Below, one piece after another: positions 15,615 through 23,399 of a DNA stretch of 28,970 bases. The DNA comes from Gammaproteobacteria bacterium. Lineage in GTDB: Bacteria > Pseudomonadota > Gammaproteobacteria > Competibacterales > Competibacteraceae. The position numbers and the translations under genes were made by a program. Numbering within the stretch: position 1 is the first letter of the stretch; every line of letters starts with the position of its first letter. The stretch spans positions 1 through 28,970 of the forward strand of contig JACKNF010000026.1 in NCBI GenBank assembly GCA_024234995.1, given 5' to 3'. The notes below the pieces were generated by a model, which saw only the letters and a program-made list of their open reading frames with translations, had not been told where the DNA came from and did no database searches.

Positions 15615-18327
15615 GGAGGTCGCGGGCGAGGTCGCGGGCGAGGTCGCGGGCGCGGTTGAGGGCGCGGGCGAGGTCGCGGGTTGTCTCTTGAGCGAGTAAT
15701 GCCGTGAGCCAGTATCCGGCCCAGTCTGCCGAACGATGGGCGGCTTCAAGCCGCCACGCTGATACTGACGGTGTAGCGGATACCTGGAGACGCCACGCCG
15801 ATTCAATAGCGAAGGATGAAAGCAAGCCGGATGTGAGCTGTGATGCATGCTGGTCAAGCCATTCTTGCAGCCGATCGCGCCAGTGTTGGAAGACCCCTCG
15901 AAACACGTCAGGCCAATCGTCAATATCGTCCCTTGCCAGGGCTGTTTTCCGGTCAGCCGTCAAACGTGGCGCCGCAATGCCACGCAGGTCCACCCATAGC
16001 TTTGTGCCGATGCTTGCCGCCACGGGCAATACTCGGGTGCATACCTGCAAATCATCGACAGCGATCCCTCTAACGGTGAGACGGTTCCTATTTTCATCGC
16101 TATTCAGTGTTGTCTCGGTGAATGCCGCCAGCTCATGCGCCCGCATCAGAGGGCTACCCGATGGTGGATCAAGCGGCAATGGCGGATCGCTAGCGGGGAG
16201 GTGATAGGGAAACATAAGCCGGATGCGGGTACCCGTGGCTTGATCGCCCTGGTTATCTTCCCAATCGAGATATTCCCAGCGCGGTTGGCCCAAGGCCGAA
16301 ACGGGAAAATCCCACTCCGCCGCTTTTTTTGTAACCGCTTCAATCGCAATGGGTGCCAGAACGTCCCCATGAAAACGGTCATCCAAGCAGACCGCTTGAT
16401 CGGCGTGGTCTGCGGGATGAAGCAGGATGGGGAACAAGGGCCAAATCACATAGCGACCGGTGATCCACATTGGATCGAGCCGCTTTTGTTGTTCGAATGC
16501 CTCCCATTCCTTTTCAGTTTCATCATGTTGTTCTAAATACTTGAAATGCCTCTTTAACCAGAGAATCGCCCGTTCACGATCATGATCGAGTTGAAATGGT
16601 TGCTTGAGATAGAGGGTGATTTCCGTTCCTTGCCGTTCGAGCGTGCCCGGAGACAGCCAGAACAAGCTGCCTGAGCCAGAGAGGCGGACATCGTAAGCGG
16701 CGCGTGCGTCATCGTTCACCTGACCCGGACGAGTACGGAGACGTATTTCATCGGCCAGCATGAAGCAGGATAGGAAGCCAATGCCGAACTGAGAAATTGG
16801 CGAAACGATGAAACCGTGTTCGCGCAAAATCTGCCGCTCACGTTCGTATTCAGGAGAGCGGTAATAGCTCTTGCCCAGCTTAGTGAAATAGCGCTCCAAC
16901 GCCTCGCGGGTCATCCCGCAACCGTTGTCCGATACCCGGATATATTCCCGATTGGTCGCGGAATCCCGGCCCCATGTCACCGTGACCTGTAATGCTTCGC
17001 CGGGACGCAAGACATCGGTGGGTTCTACCCGCGCATCTGGATCTTTCGCCAGCACCTTGAGGCGCAGATCGCGCATCTGGAGCGCATCGAGAGCATTTTG
17101 CAGCAACTCACGTAGACACAGCGTTGGATCGGCGTACAGCGACTCGCCCATCAGCAATTGCTGGATTTCGTACTGGTCTAGCTCGAATTGGAGATCGTGG
17201 AACACATAGACCGGCCGGTGTTGCCCATCAAAGGCGGCGCGTATCTGCGCTTGAACGAACTCAGGCAGGCGCAGTTGATAGGGTTCGCCTTTGGGGCCGA
17301 GCAGCCGCTTCTGCCAGTTCAGTTCTTCCTTGACGCTTTTGATTTCGCGCTCGATGGCGTTGATGAAGCTGCGAATGGCTTTTTCATAAACCGGGTGCTC
17401 GCAGGCATCGGCTTCATAGGTGAGCGTGTCACCACTGGAATCCCAGCCGGTGATGGCCATGTGCTTGTTCCATTCCAGGATGCTCACGGCGTTTTCGATG
17501 CCGAAGTGCCGGTAGAGAATGCCCGGCGCGCGAGTAGCATCGAAATCCATGATATCCGCCAGACGCACCAGCAAACCGGGGAAGGCGAGATTCACGCGGT
17601 CGCCGCCTGCAAGACGGCAAAAACTATCCTCCTTGCCGCCCTGAGTCAGCGTTTCCCGCAGCCAAGATACGCCCTGCCCGTGGCTGACGCCGGTTTGCGC
17701 CAGATAGCGTTTGAAATCGAAGCGGCCATAGCAGAATAGCGCCTGATTCTTGGCTTCTTCTTCCAGCCGGTTGAGCCAGTGCAGAATAGGATTGATCTGA
17801 TCGGCGTGGCGCTTGCGGATGAATTCCGCCAGGAGATGGCCTTCAAGATAGCCGATGCGGCGGCTGGCCTCACTCGCGCGGGCCGGTTCGTGATCGCGAA
17901 TCTTCTTCCAGCGTTCGATCTGGCGCCGTTCCTCCAGGTAAGTGTCGCAATGCCGCCGCCATTCCTGATTTTCCGGGGTGCCTGTGGTGTCCTGGTATTT
18001 CTGCACGTCTTCATCGAGCATCACCATGCCAAGATCGTGCGTAAAGGCGGCCAGGATGCACCGCGCGCATTCCAGCGGCGTCAGTTGCCGTCGCGTCTCC
18101 TCCGGCAACAGCTCCTCCATGATCGAGAGGACATTGAACAGATGCGTACCGTTGTGGAGGGTGTATTGCGGCAGGCGGCGAACGATCTGGCCGCTGATGA
18201 TCTGGGCGTTTTCGACGACCCAGCGGACATTCCCGGCTAGCTGGCCACGAGCGGTAAGGTCGTTTGTCGGAGCTGACTGGAGTTGTGCGAACAGTTTGGA
18301 TTCGTCAATTTTTGATAGTTTTTTCAT
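15475..18327 (-). CDS. HD phosphohydrolase domain fused to an Hsp90-like (GHKL) ATPase; frameshifted at its C-terminal end
   Basis: As it stands this is 950 residues. An HD domain fills about residues 50-265: HNGTHLFNVLSIM with H58, AFTHDLGMV with H97-D98, and RLADIMDFDATRAPG with a later aspartate near 259-263. A GHKL ATPase follows at about 376-580, with every nucleotide-binding motif intact: N-box LRELLQNALDAL (E407, N411), DNGCGM (467-472), QFGIGFLSCF (about 513-522) and GTEITLYLK. This resembles the HtpG N-domain, with an HtpG-like middle region after it. The HD part suggests nucleotide or phosphoester hydrolysis; the role is unknown. The ATG at 18327 follows AGGGAG; a TTG at 18363 is less likely. 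From about residue 905 the frame enters a repeat tract and reads Arg-Pro-rich nonsense to the stop at 15475. A GNAT gene lies 32 bases upstream. Confidence 0.8.
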   Translation of the reverse strand: MKKLSKIDESKLFAQLQSAPTNDLTARGQLAGNVRWVVENAQIISGQIVRRLPQYTLHNGTHLFNVLSIMEELLPEETRRQLTPLECARCILAAFTHDLGMVMLDEDVQKYQDTTGTPENQEWRRHCDTYLEERRQIERWKKIRDHEPARASEASRRIGYLEGHLLAEFIRKRHADQINPILHWLNRLEEEAKNQALFCYGRFDFKRYLAQTGVSHGQGVSWLRETLTQGGKEDSFCRLAGGDRVNLAFPGLLVRLADIMDFDATRAPGILYRHFGIENAVSILEWNKHMAITGWDSSGDTLTYEADACEHPVYEKAIRSFINAIEREIKSVKEELNWQKRLLGPKGEPYQLRLPEFVQAQIRAAFDGQHRPVYVFHDLQFELDQYEIQQLLMGESLYADPTLCLRELLQNALDALQMRDLRLKVLAKDPDARVEPTDVLRPGEALQVTVTWGRDSATNREYIRVSDNGCGMTREALERYFTKLGKSYYRSPEYERERQILREHGFIVSPISQFGIGFLSCFMLADEIRLRTRPGQVNDDARAAYDVRLSGSGSLFWLSPGTLERQGTEITLYLKQPFQLDHDRERAILWLKRHFKYLEQHDETEKEWEAFEQQKRLDPMWITGRYVIWPLFPILLHPADHADQAVCLDDRFHGDVLAPIAIEAVTKKAAEWDFPVSALGQPRWEYLDWEDNQGDQATGTRIRLMFPYHLPASDPPLPLDPPSGSPLMRAHELAAFTETTLNSDENRNRLTVRGIAVDDLQVCTRVLPVAASIGTKLWVDLRGIAAPRLTADRKTALARDDIDDWPDVFRGVFQHWRDRLQEWLDQHASQLTSGLLSSFAIESAWRLQVSATPSVSAWRLEAAHRSADWAGYWLTALLAQETTRDLARALNRARDLARDLARDLRPQPRPRPHPRPRPRPRPHLDLPATSTCLDLPSTRLDLHPHLHPYF
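15484..15680. repeat. Degenerate 6/12-base tandem repeat tract inside the HD-Hsp90 gene
   Basis: The tract is built from GAGGTC, GCGGGC and GAGGGC hexamers. GAGGTCGCGGGC occurs three times in tandem (15616-15651), again at 15539 and 15561, and nearly so at 15670; on the coding strand it reads Ala-Arg-Asp-Leu. GCGGTTGAGGGC occurs at 15603 and 15652, 49 bases apart where 48 would keep phase; the odd base is the G at 15615 or 15616. Copies at 15539, 15561 and 15616 lie in three different phases, so indels have accumulated. The tract is prone to slippage and to assembly error. Confidence 0.85.
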
Positions 18328-18359
18328 GAGGCTCCCTGGATAAATCGCGGCTTTGCCGG

Positions 18360-18779
18360 TCAAGTCCTGTCTTTAATACCCTGATTTTCGTACAACACCC
18401 AGGCGCTGGGGTGCTTTTCCAAACCAATATGCGGGTAGTAGCTGGCGGCATTGGGTGCGGCGAGCAGGATCAGCCTGCACGTTGGTCCCAGCAATGCCCT
18501 GGTTTGCCGGATCAATTCCCGGCCAATGCCCTGTCCTTGAAAATGGGCATCAACCGCCAGATCGGAGAGATAACAGCAGTAGCTGAAATCGGTGACGGAA
18601 CGCGCCACGCCCACCAGCCGGTCTCCCTCCCAGGCCGTCACCGTCAAATCCGCATGGGCGAGCATCGCCGCGATGCACTCAGGATCATCGACCGGCCGCC
18701 GTCCAGCCAGGGTCGAGCGCTGCAATACATCAATGAATTCATCCGCTAACAGCATGCGCGAGGTTGAATAGCTGATCAT
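18360..18779 (-). CDS. GNAT family N-acetyltransferase
   Basis: A protein of about 139 residues with a single GNAT fold: opening MISYSTSRMLLADEFIDVL, central LSDLAVDAHFQGQGIGREL (the acetyl-CoA pyrophosphate loop Q-x-x-G-x-G) and ending with LAAPNAASYYPHIGLEKHPSAW. Related proteins (RimI-like/YitH-like) acetylate small amines or protein N-termini; the substrate is unknown. The ATG at 18779 follows GGAG at eight bases and matches the usual start; an upstream ATG at 18839 would add 20 residues that look non-native. It lies 32 bases before the HD-Hsp90 gene on the same strand, so the two may share a transcript, though a functional link is not shown. Confidence 0.8.
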   Translation of the reverse strand: MISYSTSRMLLADEFIDVLQRSTLAGRRPVDDPECIAAMLAHADLTVTAWEGDRLVGVARSVTDFSYCCYLSDLAVDAHFQGQGIGRELIRQTRALLGPTCRLILLAAPNAASYYPHIGLEKHPSAWVLYENQGIKDRT

Positions 18780-19005
18780 GGTTCGTGGCTCCAATCCGGT
18801 GAAGGCCGCACTATGTAGCAAATCATATCCACTCATCATTCTTCAAAACAGGTCTTTTTTACATCGGAAATTTTGTATCAGCACCAGCCTGCTTGGCACA
18901 CCCCCCCCTGTATAGATTACCCCCAAGGCCGCCGGTGAAGTTGCCTCAACCCGGAGCGTCCGCTACCTTTGCCTGAAACCTATCCTTCTTCCGAGGCTTT
19001 AATCT

Positions 19006-19842
19006 ATGAAAAATCGCCTGTTTGCTGCGCTCACTGCCGCCGTGTTAGCGCTGACTCTTCTGTTGCCATCGCTGGCGAATGCCCAGAAATTGAATCAGCA
19101 GCTTGCTGCTGGCAGTGTGCTGGAAATCATCAAAAAACGGGGTTCGATCAAGGTCGGCATGTCCACCTTCGTCCCTTGGGCGATGCGCGACAAGAATGGC
19201 GGATTAACCGGCTATGAAATTGATGTGGCCAAAAAGCTGGCTGAGGACATGGGCGTAAAGGCGGAATTTGTCCCCACTGCCTGGGATGGCATCATCCCTG
19301 CTCTATTGGCCGGTAAGTTCGACATCATTATTGCGGGCATGTCGATTACTCCGGAACGCAACCTCACCGTTAACTTCTCGCTGCCCTATGCCAATTCCGG
19401 TATTCAGATGGTGGCGAGCAAGAAGCTGGCAGCCGGTTTGAGCACCCTGGAGGATTTCGATAAGCCAGAGATCGTGTTGGCCGTGCGGCGCGGCGCGACA
19501 CCCGCTACCGCCGCTAAGCGATTGATGCCTAAGGCGACCCTCCGGCAATTCGACGAGGATGCGCTGGCGTTGCAAGAGGTGCTCAATGAGAAGGCCCATG
19601 CGTTTGTCACCAGCACCCCAACGCCGGCTTTCGAGGTGCTGAAACACCCCGGCACCTTGTTTCTGCCTATCCCGGAACCGTTTGTGCAAGGTGCTGAGGG
19701 CTTCGCATTGCGCAAAGGAGATCCTGATGCGCTGAACTTCTTCAATAACTGGATTCTGCTGCGTCAGCAGGACGGCTGGTTGAAAGAACGGCACGACTAC
19801 TGGTTCAAGACCCGCGACTGGGCCGGGCAGGTCATGGAGTAG
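19006..19842 (+). CDS. Periplasmic amino acid-binding protein (ABC transporter type), orphan
   Basis: The 278-residue protein has a signal peptide (residues 1-26, ending LANA before QKL) and the SBP_bac_3 fold: IKVGMSTFVPWAMRDKNGGLTGYEIDVAKKLAEDMG, AWDGIIPALLAGKFDIIIAGMSITPER and VNFSLPYANSG. The GMSITPER motif with its arginine is the alpha-carboxylate contact in polar amino acid-binding proteins. It should deliver an amino acid to an ABC permease, but no permease or ATPase gene is adjacent; the aap system is 4 kb away with its own binding protein. The neighbour 17 bases downstream is a converging LysE exporter. The start follows CCGAGG. A run of eight C bases lies upstream at 18901-18908. 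Confidence 0.85.
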   Translation: MKNRLFAALTAAVLALTLLLPSLANAQKLNQQLAAGSVLEIIKKRGSIKVGMSTFVPWAMRDKNGGLTGYEIDVAKKLAEDMGVKAEFVPTAWDGIIPALLAGKFDIIIAGMSITPERNLTVNFSLPYANSGIQMVASKKLAAGLSTLEDFDKPEIVLAVRRGATPATAAKRLMPKATLRQFDEDALALQEVLNEKAHAFVTSTPTPAFEVLKHPGTLFLPIPEPFVQGAEGFALRKGDPDALNFFNNWILLRQQDGWLKERHDYWFKTRDWAGQVME

Positions 19843-19859
19843 CAGTGCGCTGCCATCCG

Positions 19860-20489
19860 CTAAATCCACGCCATGCCGAGGGCAGTGGCTGCCAGCAACA
19901 GGCCCATGAAGGTATTGAACTGGCGTAACCGGGACCCTTGTTGCAACTGGCGTTGCAAGGCTGCGCCAAGGATGGCCCAGCAGGCAATGCAAGGACCGCC
20001 GATCAGCATAAAGCACAGGGCCACTGCAAAGGTTGCGGTGGCCTGGTCGCCGGATGTCGCCGGTAGCAGGCCCGGTAGAAAAGTGGTAGCGGCGGTTATC
20101 GCCATCATCCAGGCTTTAGGATTGGCGAACTGGAACAGTACCGCCTCGGTGGCAGTCAGCGGACGATGGATGGCCCGTGAGTCTAGCCGGGCGCTGGGCG
20201 CGCACAGTTTCCACGCCAGCCACAGCAAATAACCCAGCCCTACGGTGCGCAACGCCGGTTCCAAGCCCGGAACGGCGAGCAATAACGTTGCAACTCCAGC
20301 GCCAGCCAGCCCGATTAACACGCTCATGCCCGCTAGAATACCGGCCATAGCAGGCACCGTGGCACGCAGACCGAATTGGGCGCCAGTGACCGTCAGCATG
20401 AGATTGTTAGGGCCTGGCGTGATCGATGTGGTGAAGGTAAACAGCGCCAAGGCAACCCAAGGAGCAAAGGAAAAGGATTCTGGCGGCAT
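19860..20489 (-). CDS. LysE/RhtB family amino acid exporter
   Basis: This 209-residue membrane protein has the LysE-family opening TTSITPGPNNLMLTVTGAQFG (residues about 20-40), about six hydrophobic segments, and FQFANPKAWMMAIT near the middle, a strongly conserved family motif. Such proteins export amino acids or their analogues across the inner membrane; the substrate is not predictable. It diverges from a MocR-type regulator, and the lysE promoter lies in the shared gap, so the regulator probably controls it. Its ribosome site GAGGAG precedes the ATG at 20489. Confidence 0.88.
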   Translation of the reverse strand: MPPESFSFAPWVALALFTFTTSITPGPNNLMLTVTGAQFGLRATVPAMAGILAGMSVLIGLAGAGVATLLLAVPGLEPALRTVGLGYLLWLAWKLCAPSARLDSRAIHRPLTATEAVLFQFANPKAWMMAITAATTFLPGLLPATSGDQATATFAVALCFMLIGGPCIACWAILGAALQRQLQQGSRLRQFNTFMGLLLAATALGMAWI

Positions 20490-20510
20490 GACAATGACTC
20501 CTCAACAACG

Positions 20511-20538
20511 ATTGTGAGGGTGTACACTACCGTGTCAA
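20511..20538 (-). promoter_or_regulatory. Promoter of the LysE-family gene
   Basis: On the minus strand, a perfect TTGACA (20533-20538) and CACAAT (20511-20516) are separated by 16 bases, and the ATG is 21 bases beyond. The imperfect direct repeats GTACACTAC (20522) and GTACAGTGC (20543), 21 bases apart, lie in the spacer and just upstream of the -35. They are the best candidates for binding by the divergent MocR-type protein, which usually uses direct repeats. Confidence 0.55.
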
Positions 20539-20621
20539 ACCAGTACAGTGCAGATACAATTTTAAAGACAATGACTGTTCTGTATTGAATATTTACGCCT
20601 CGCTGGCCTGGAGCTGCCGCC

Positions 20622-22112
20622 ATGACACTTCATGAAACCGCGCGCATTGACTCGCCTGTCTCTGAAGAGAAGAACCCATTTATCAGTCCATTAGGAAAAA
20701 ATCCCTCCGGTCATCCTAAAACCCGCCGGACCTTGTTGACCGGTGAGCCAGGCGCGACGCTGGTGGAACGGTTATTTAATGAATTGCGCCACCGTATCGA
20801 TCAACGGCTATTACGTCCCGGCAGCCGTCTGCCTTCTATCCGGCAATGTGCCGACCGGCATGGAATATCGCGCTTTACTGTCGTTGAAGCCTATGAGCGG
20901 CTGGTGGCGCAGGGCTATCTGGAATCCCGGCGCGGGTCCGGTTTCTATGTCCGTGAACGCCGCCCGCTGACCGCGCCCCCAACGGATGATCCGGTGCCGC
21001 CGGCCCTGGATGTGGTCTGGCTGGTGCGGGCCATGTTCCGGGATCTACCGCCGGAACGGATGCCCGGCTCGGGCTTGTTGCCGCCGGATTGGCTGGACAG
21101 CGCGCTGCTGGGCCGGGGATTGCGGTCGGCAACCCGAGGCGATAGCACGCCTTTGCTTGGCTATGGCGAACCGCAGGGCTATGCGCCACTGCGCAATCAA
21201 TTGCAGGTCAAGCTGGCCGAGATCGAGATCGCCGCGACACCGGAACAGATGGTCCTCACTGCCGGAGTAACCCAGGCGTTTGATTTGATCGCCCGGCAGT
21301 TTCTGCGGCCTGGCGATGCCGTGCTGGTGGATGATCCTGGCTGGTTTTTAATGTTTGGCATGTTTGCTGCGCTCGGCGCCCGCCCTATCGGGGTGCCGCG
21401 CCAGAGCGATGGTCCGGATCTGGCGGTTCTTGAGCAGCTTCTGCGCGAGCACCGGCCCCCGTTGTACGTAACAACGTCGGTTTTGCATAACCCGACCGGA
21501 ACCTCGCTCACATCGGCCAAAGCGTTTCAGATCTTGCGCCTGGCCGAACAGTATGGCGTCCGGCTGGTCGAGGATGACATTTATGCCGACTTCTGCGAAG
21601 CGCCAGCGGTGCGATTGGCAGCCCTCGATCAATTGCAGCGCGTGATCTATGTCGGCAGCTTTTCCAAAACGGTGGCTGCTAATCTGCGGGTCGGGTTTAT
21701 CGCCAGCGAACGCGATCTGGCGCGGGCGCTGGCTGACCGCAAGTTGCTGGCGGCGCTGACCACGCCCGAACTGGGCGAGCGGGTAATGCACCATGTGTTG
21801 GCGGAGGGGCACTATCGCAAGCATGTTGAACGGTTGCGGGGGCGGTTGGCGGCGCGGCGCGAACCGGTATTGAGCCGGTTGGAGCAATTGGGTTTGCGGG
21901 TTTTTGCCGATCCGCAAGGGGGCATGTTCGCTTGGCTGGATGCCGGCCGCGACAGTCACGTTCTAGCCGCCCGCGCCTACGAGCAACGGTGGTTGCTAGC
22001 GCCGGGTAGCCTGTTCTCGCCGGGTCAATTGCCCTCGTCGTGGCTGCGCTTCAATCTGGCATCCTCCAGCCACCCCGATTTGCTGCGTTTTCTTGAACAG
22101 GCGCTGGCGTAA
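20622..22112 (+). CDS. MocR-type transcriptional regulator with aminotransferase-like domain
   Basis: A 496-residue fusion. Residues about 46-112 form a GntR winged helix (LFNELRHRIDQRLLRPGSRLPSIRQCADRHG, FTVVEAYERLVAQGYLESRRGSGFYV). Residues about 140-490 form a fold-type I aminotransferase-like domain with VLVDDPGWF, TSVLHNPTG, VEDDIYADF and the PLP-binding lysine K349 in VGSFSKTVAANLRVGFI. MocR proteins sense PLP or amino compounds and usually regulate a divergent gene, here the LysE-type exporter. The length of about 500 is normal. The chosen ATG at 20622 gives a 45-residue unstructured lead; a later start is possible. A broken DUF924 gene follows on the same strand. Confidence 0.9.
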   Translation: MTLHETARIDSPVSEEKNPFISPLGKNPSGHPKTRRTLLTGEPGATLVERLFNELRHRIDQRLLRPGSRLPSIRQCADRHGISRFTVVEAYERLVAQGYLESRRGSGFYVRERRPLTAPPTDDPVPPALDVVWLVRAMFRDLPPERMPGSGLLPPDWLDSALLGRGLRSATRGDSTPLLGYGEPQGYAPLRNQLQVKLAEIEIAATPEQMVLTAGVTQAFDLIARQFLRPGDAVLVDDPGWFLMFGMFAALGARPIGVPRQSDGPDLAVLEQLLREHRPPLYVTTSVLHNPTGTSLTSAKAFQILRLAEQYGVRLVEDDIYADFCEAPAVRLAALDQLQRVIYVGSFSKTVAANLRVGFIASERDLARALADRKLLAALTTPELGERVMHHVLAEGHYRKHVERLRGRLAARREPVLSRLEQLGLRVFADPQGGMFAWLDAGRDSHVLAARAYEQRWLLAPGSLFSPGQLPSSWLRFNLASSSHPDLLRFLEQALA

Positions 22113-22142
22113 TCATCCCTTGAATTCTACAGGAGCGCAAAA

Positions 22143-22382
22143 ATGCCATTTTCAGCAGTTGCTGATCCGGCAGAAGTCGTTGCGTTCTAGTTTGCAAAGG
22201 ATGTCGAGCCGTTGTGGTTTGCCGCTACGCCAGAATTTGATGAGGCGTTGCGCACGCGGTTTTTAACAACCTATCGGGCGGCAGCGGAGGGCCGGTTGCG
22301 GGAATGGGAGGGGACATCATCTGGCGCATTGGCGCGGGTCAAGGAAATGAGAGGATATATAATCTCCAGTTTGGCAACTTGA
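22143..22382 (+). pseudogene. DUF924 family remnant with an in-frame stop and missing C-terminal half
   Basis: From the ATG at 22143, with AGGAG eight bases before it, the frame reads ADPAEVVAF, TAG (22188-22190), then FAKDVEPLWFAATPEF and RFLTTYRAAAEGRLREWEGT to SGALARV. DUF924 proteins begin with a conserved FWF followed by LWF and then the same sequence order up to GALAL, so the stop most simply replaces a tryptophan TGG. After GALARV the match ends where the family normally has LDQFPRN, and the frame closes at 22382, only 14 bases before the next gene. The gene is therefore both interrupted and truncated (intact members are about 180-200 residues). Recoding of TAG is unlikely given the truncation. 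Confidence 0.75.
22358..22363 (+). promoter_or_regulatory. Possible -10 element (TATAAT) for the PfkB kinase gene
   Basis: A perfect TATAAT lies inside the tail of the DUF924 remnant, 33 bases before the kinase ATG. A TTGGCG upstream is too far (23 bases) to be a normal -35, so confidence is limited. Confidence 0.4.
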
Positions 22383-22395
22383 CGAGGAAAGCTCG

Positions 22396-23397
22396 ATGGC
22401 GAAATATCATGTTTATGGTATCGGTAACGCGTTGGTGGACATGGAATATGAGGTAGAGGTTTCCGATCTGGAAGCATTGGGTATTGATAAAGGGGTCATG
22501 ACCCTGGTCAGCGAAGAGCACCAGTTGAAAATCATGGCGCATTTGGCTGAGCGGCATCATCAGCGCAGCTCCGGAGGATCGGCGGCTAATTCCATCATCG
22601 CCGTTAGCCAGCTCGGTGGAACGAGTTTCTATTCCTGCAAGGTCGCAGCGGATGAGCTGGGGCATTTCTATATGAAAGATCTGCTTAACGGCGGCGTGGA
22701 CACCAACCACCACACTGAGAAGGAGCCGGGCCATACGGGCCGTTGCGTGGTGCTGGTGACGCCCGATAGCGATCGCACGCTTTGCACGTTCTTGGGTATC
22801 AGCGGTGATCTGTCAACCAAGGAATTGGTCGAGGATGCGTTGCGCAATGCGGATTATTTCTACACCGAGGGTTATCTCGTCACTTCGGAGAACGCCCGCC
22901 GCGCTTCTATCGAGGCCAAACATATTGCCGAAGCGGCTGGGGTCAAAACTGCAATCTCGCTCTCTGATCCGAACATGGTCAAGTTTTTCAAGACCGGGTT
23001 GATGGACATGATCGGTGCCGGGGTTGATCTGTTGTTTGCCAATGAAGACGAGGCGAAGGGCATGGCCGGCGCCAGTCATTTAAACAGTGTGGTTGATTAC
23101 CTGAAAACCATCAGTAAGGAATTTGTCATCACCCGGGGTCCTCAGGGCGCGCTGATTTGGGATGGGAAGGGGTTGATCGAAATTGATCCGGTCAAGGTTG
23201 AAGCGGTGGATACCGTTGGCGCTGGCGATATGTTCGCCGGGGCTTTTCTGTATGGTTTGACGCAGGGCTGGGAGCACCGGCGGGCCGGAGATTTAGCTTC
23301 GGCGGCATCGGCCAAGCTGGTCACGAGCCTGGGGCCGCGCATTCCGGCGGCAGAGACGCAGGCGGTTTTAAGACGCTGTATTGAATCAAGCCGCTGA
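22396..23397 (+). CDS. PfkB family carbohydrate/nucleoside kinase, adenosine kinase-like
   Basis: This 333-residue ribokinase-fold protein opens YHVYGIGNALVDMEYEV, has the substrate motif SSGGSAANSIIAVSQLGG (residues about 58-75) and the anion-hole/catalytic motif DTVGAGDMFAGAFLYG with the likely base D278. The N-terminal GIGNALVD and the GFL-like YFYTEGYL match the bacterial adenosine kinase-like group, which transfers phosphate from ATP to adenosine or a related nucleoside or sugar in the cytoplasm. The exact substrate is uncertain. The start follows ACGAGGAAAG. It converges on aapP with only two bases between the two stops. Confidence 0.85.
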   Translation: MAKYHVYGIGNALVDMEYEVEVSDLEALGIDKGVMTLVSEEHQLKIMAHLAERHHQRSSGGSAANSIIAVSQLGGTSFYSCKVAADELGHFYMKDLLNGGVDTNHHTEKEPGHTGRCVVLVTPDSDRTLCTFLGISGDLSTKELVEDALRNADYFYTEGYLVTSENARRASIEAKHIAEAAGVKTAISLSDPNMVKFFKTGLMDMIGAGVDLLFANEDEAKGMAGASHLNSVVDYLKTISKEFVITRGPQGALIWDGKGLIEIDPVKVEAVDTVGAGDMFAGAFLYGLTQGWEHRRAGDLASAASAKLVTSLGPRIPAAETQAVLRRCIESSR

Positions 23398-23399
23398 GT

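Noticed and set aside
15411..15699. Plus-strand ORFs rich in Gly/Arg/Val across the repeat tract
   Set aside because: They are translations of the GC-rich hexamer repeat on the non-coding strand.
15615..15923. N-terminal part of the minus-strand frame starting at 15923, as a separate gene
   Set aside because: It overlaps well-supported coding sequence of the HD-Hsp90 gene in another frame; no ribosome site or family match precedes it.
14761..18839. Defence island built around the HD-Hsp90 protein
   Set aside because: Only a GNAT neighbour is present; no nuclease, methylase, toxin-antitoxin pair or integrase is seen on either side.
18893..18916. TTGGCAC before a run of eight C bases and TATAGA, upstream of the orphan binding protein, as a sigma-54 or phase-variable promoter
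   Set aside because: The GC-rich spacing lacks the sigma-54 -12 GC at the right distance, and TTGGCA to TATAGA is only 12 bases apart, far short of a working sigma-70 spacer. The C-run length could vary, but one sequence cannot show that.
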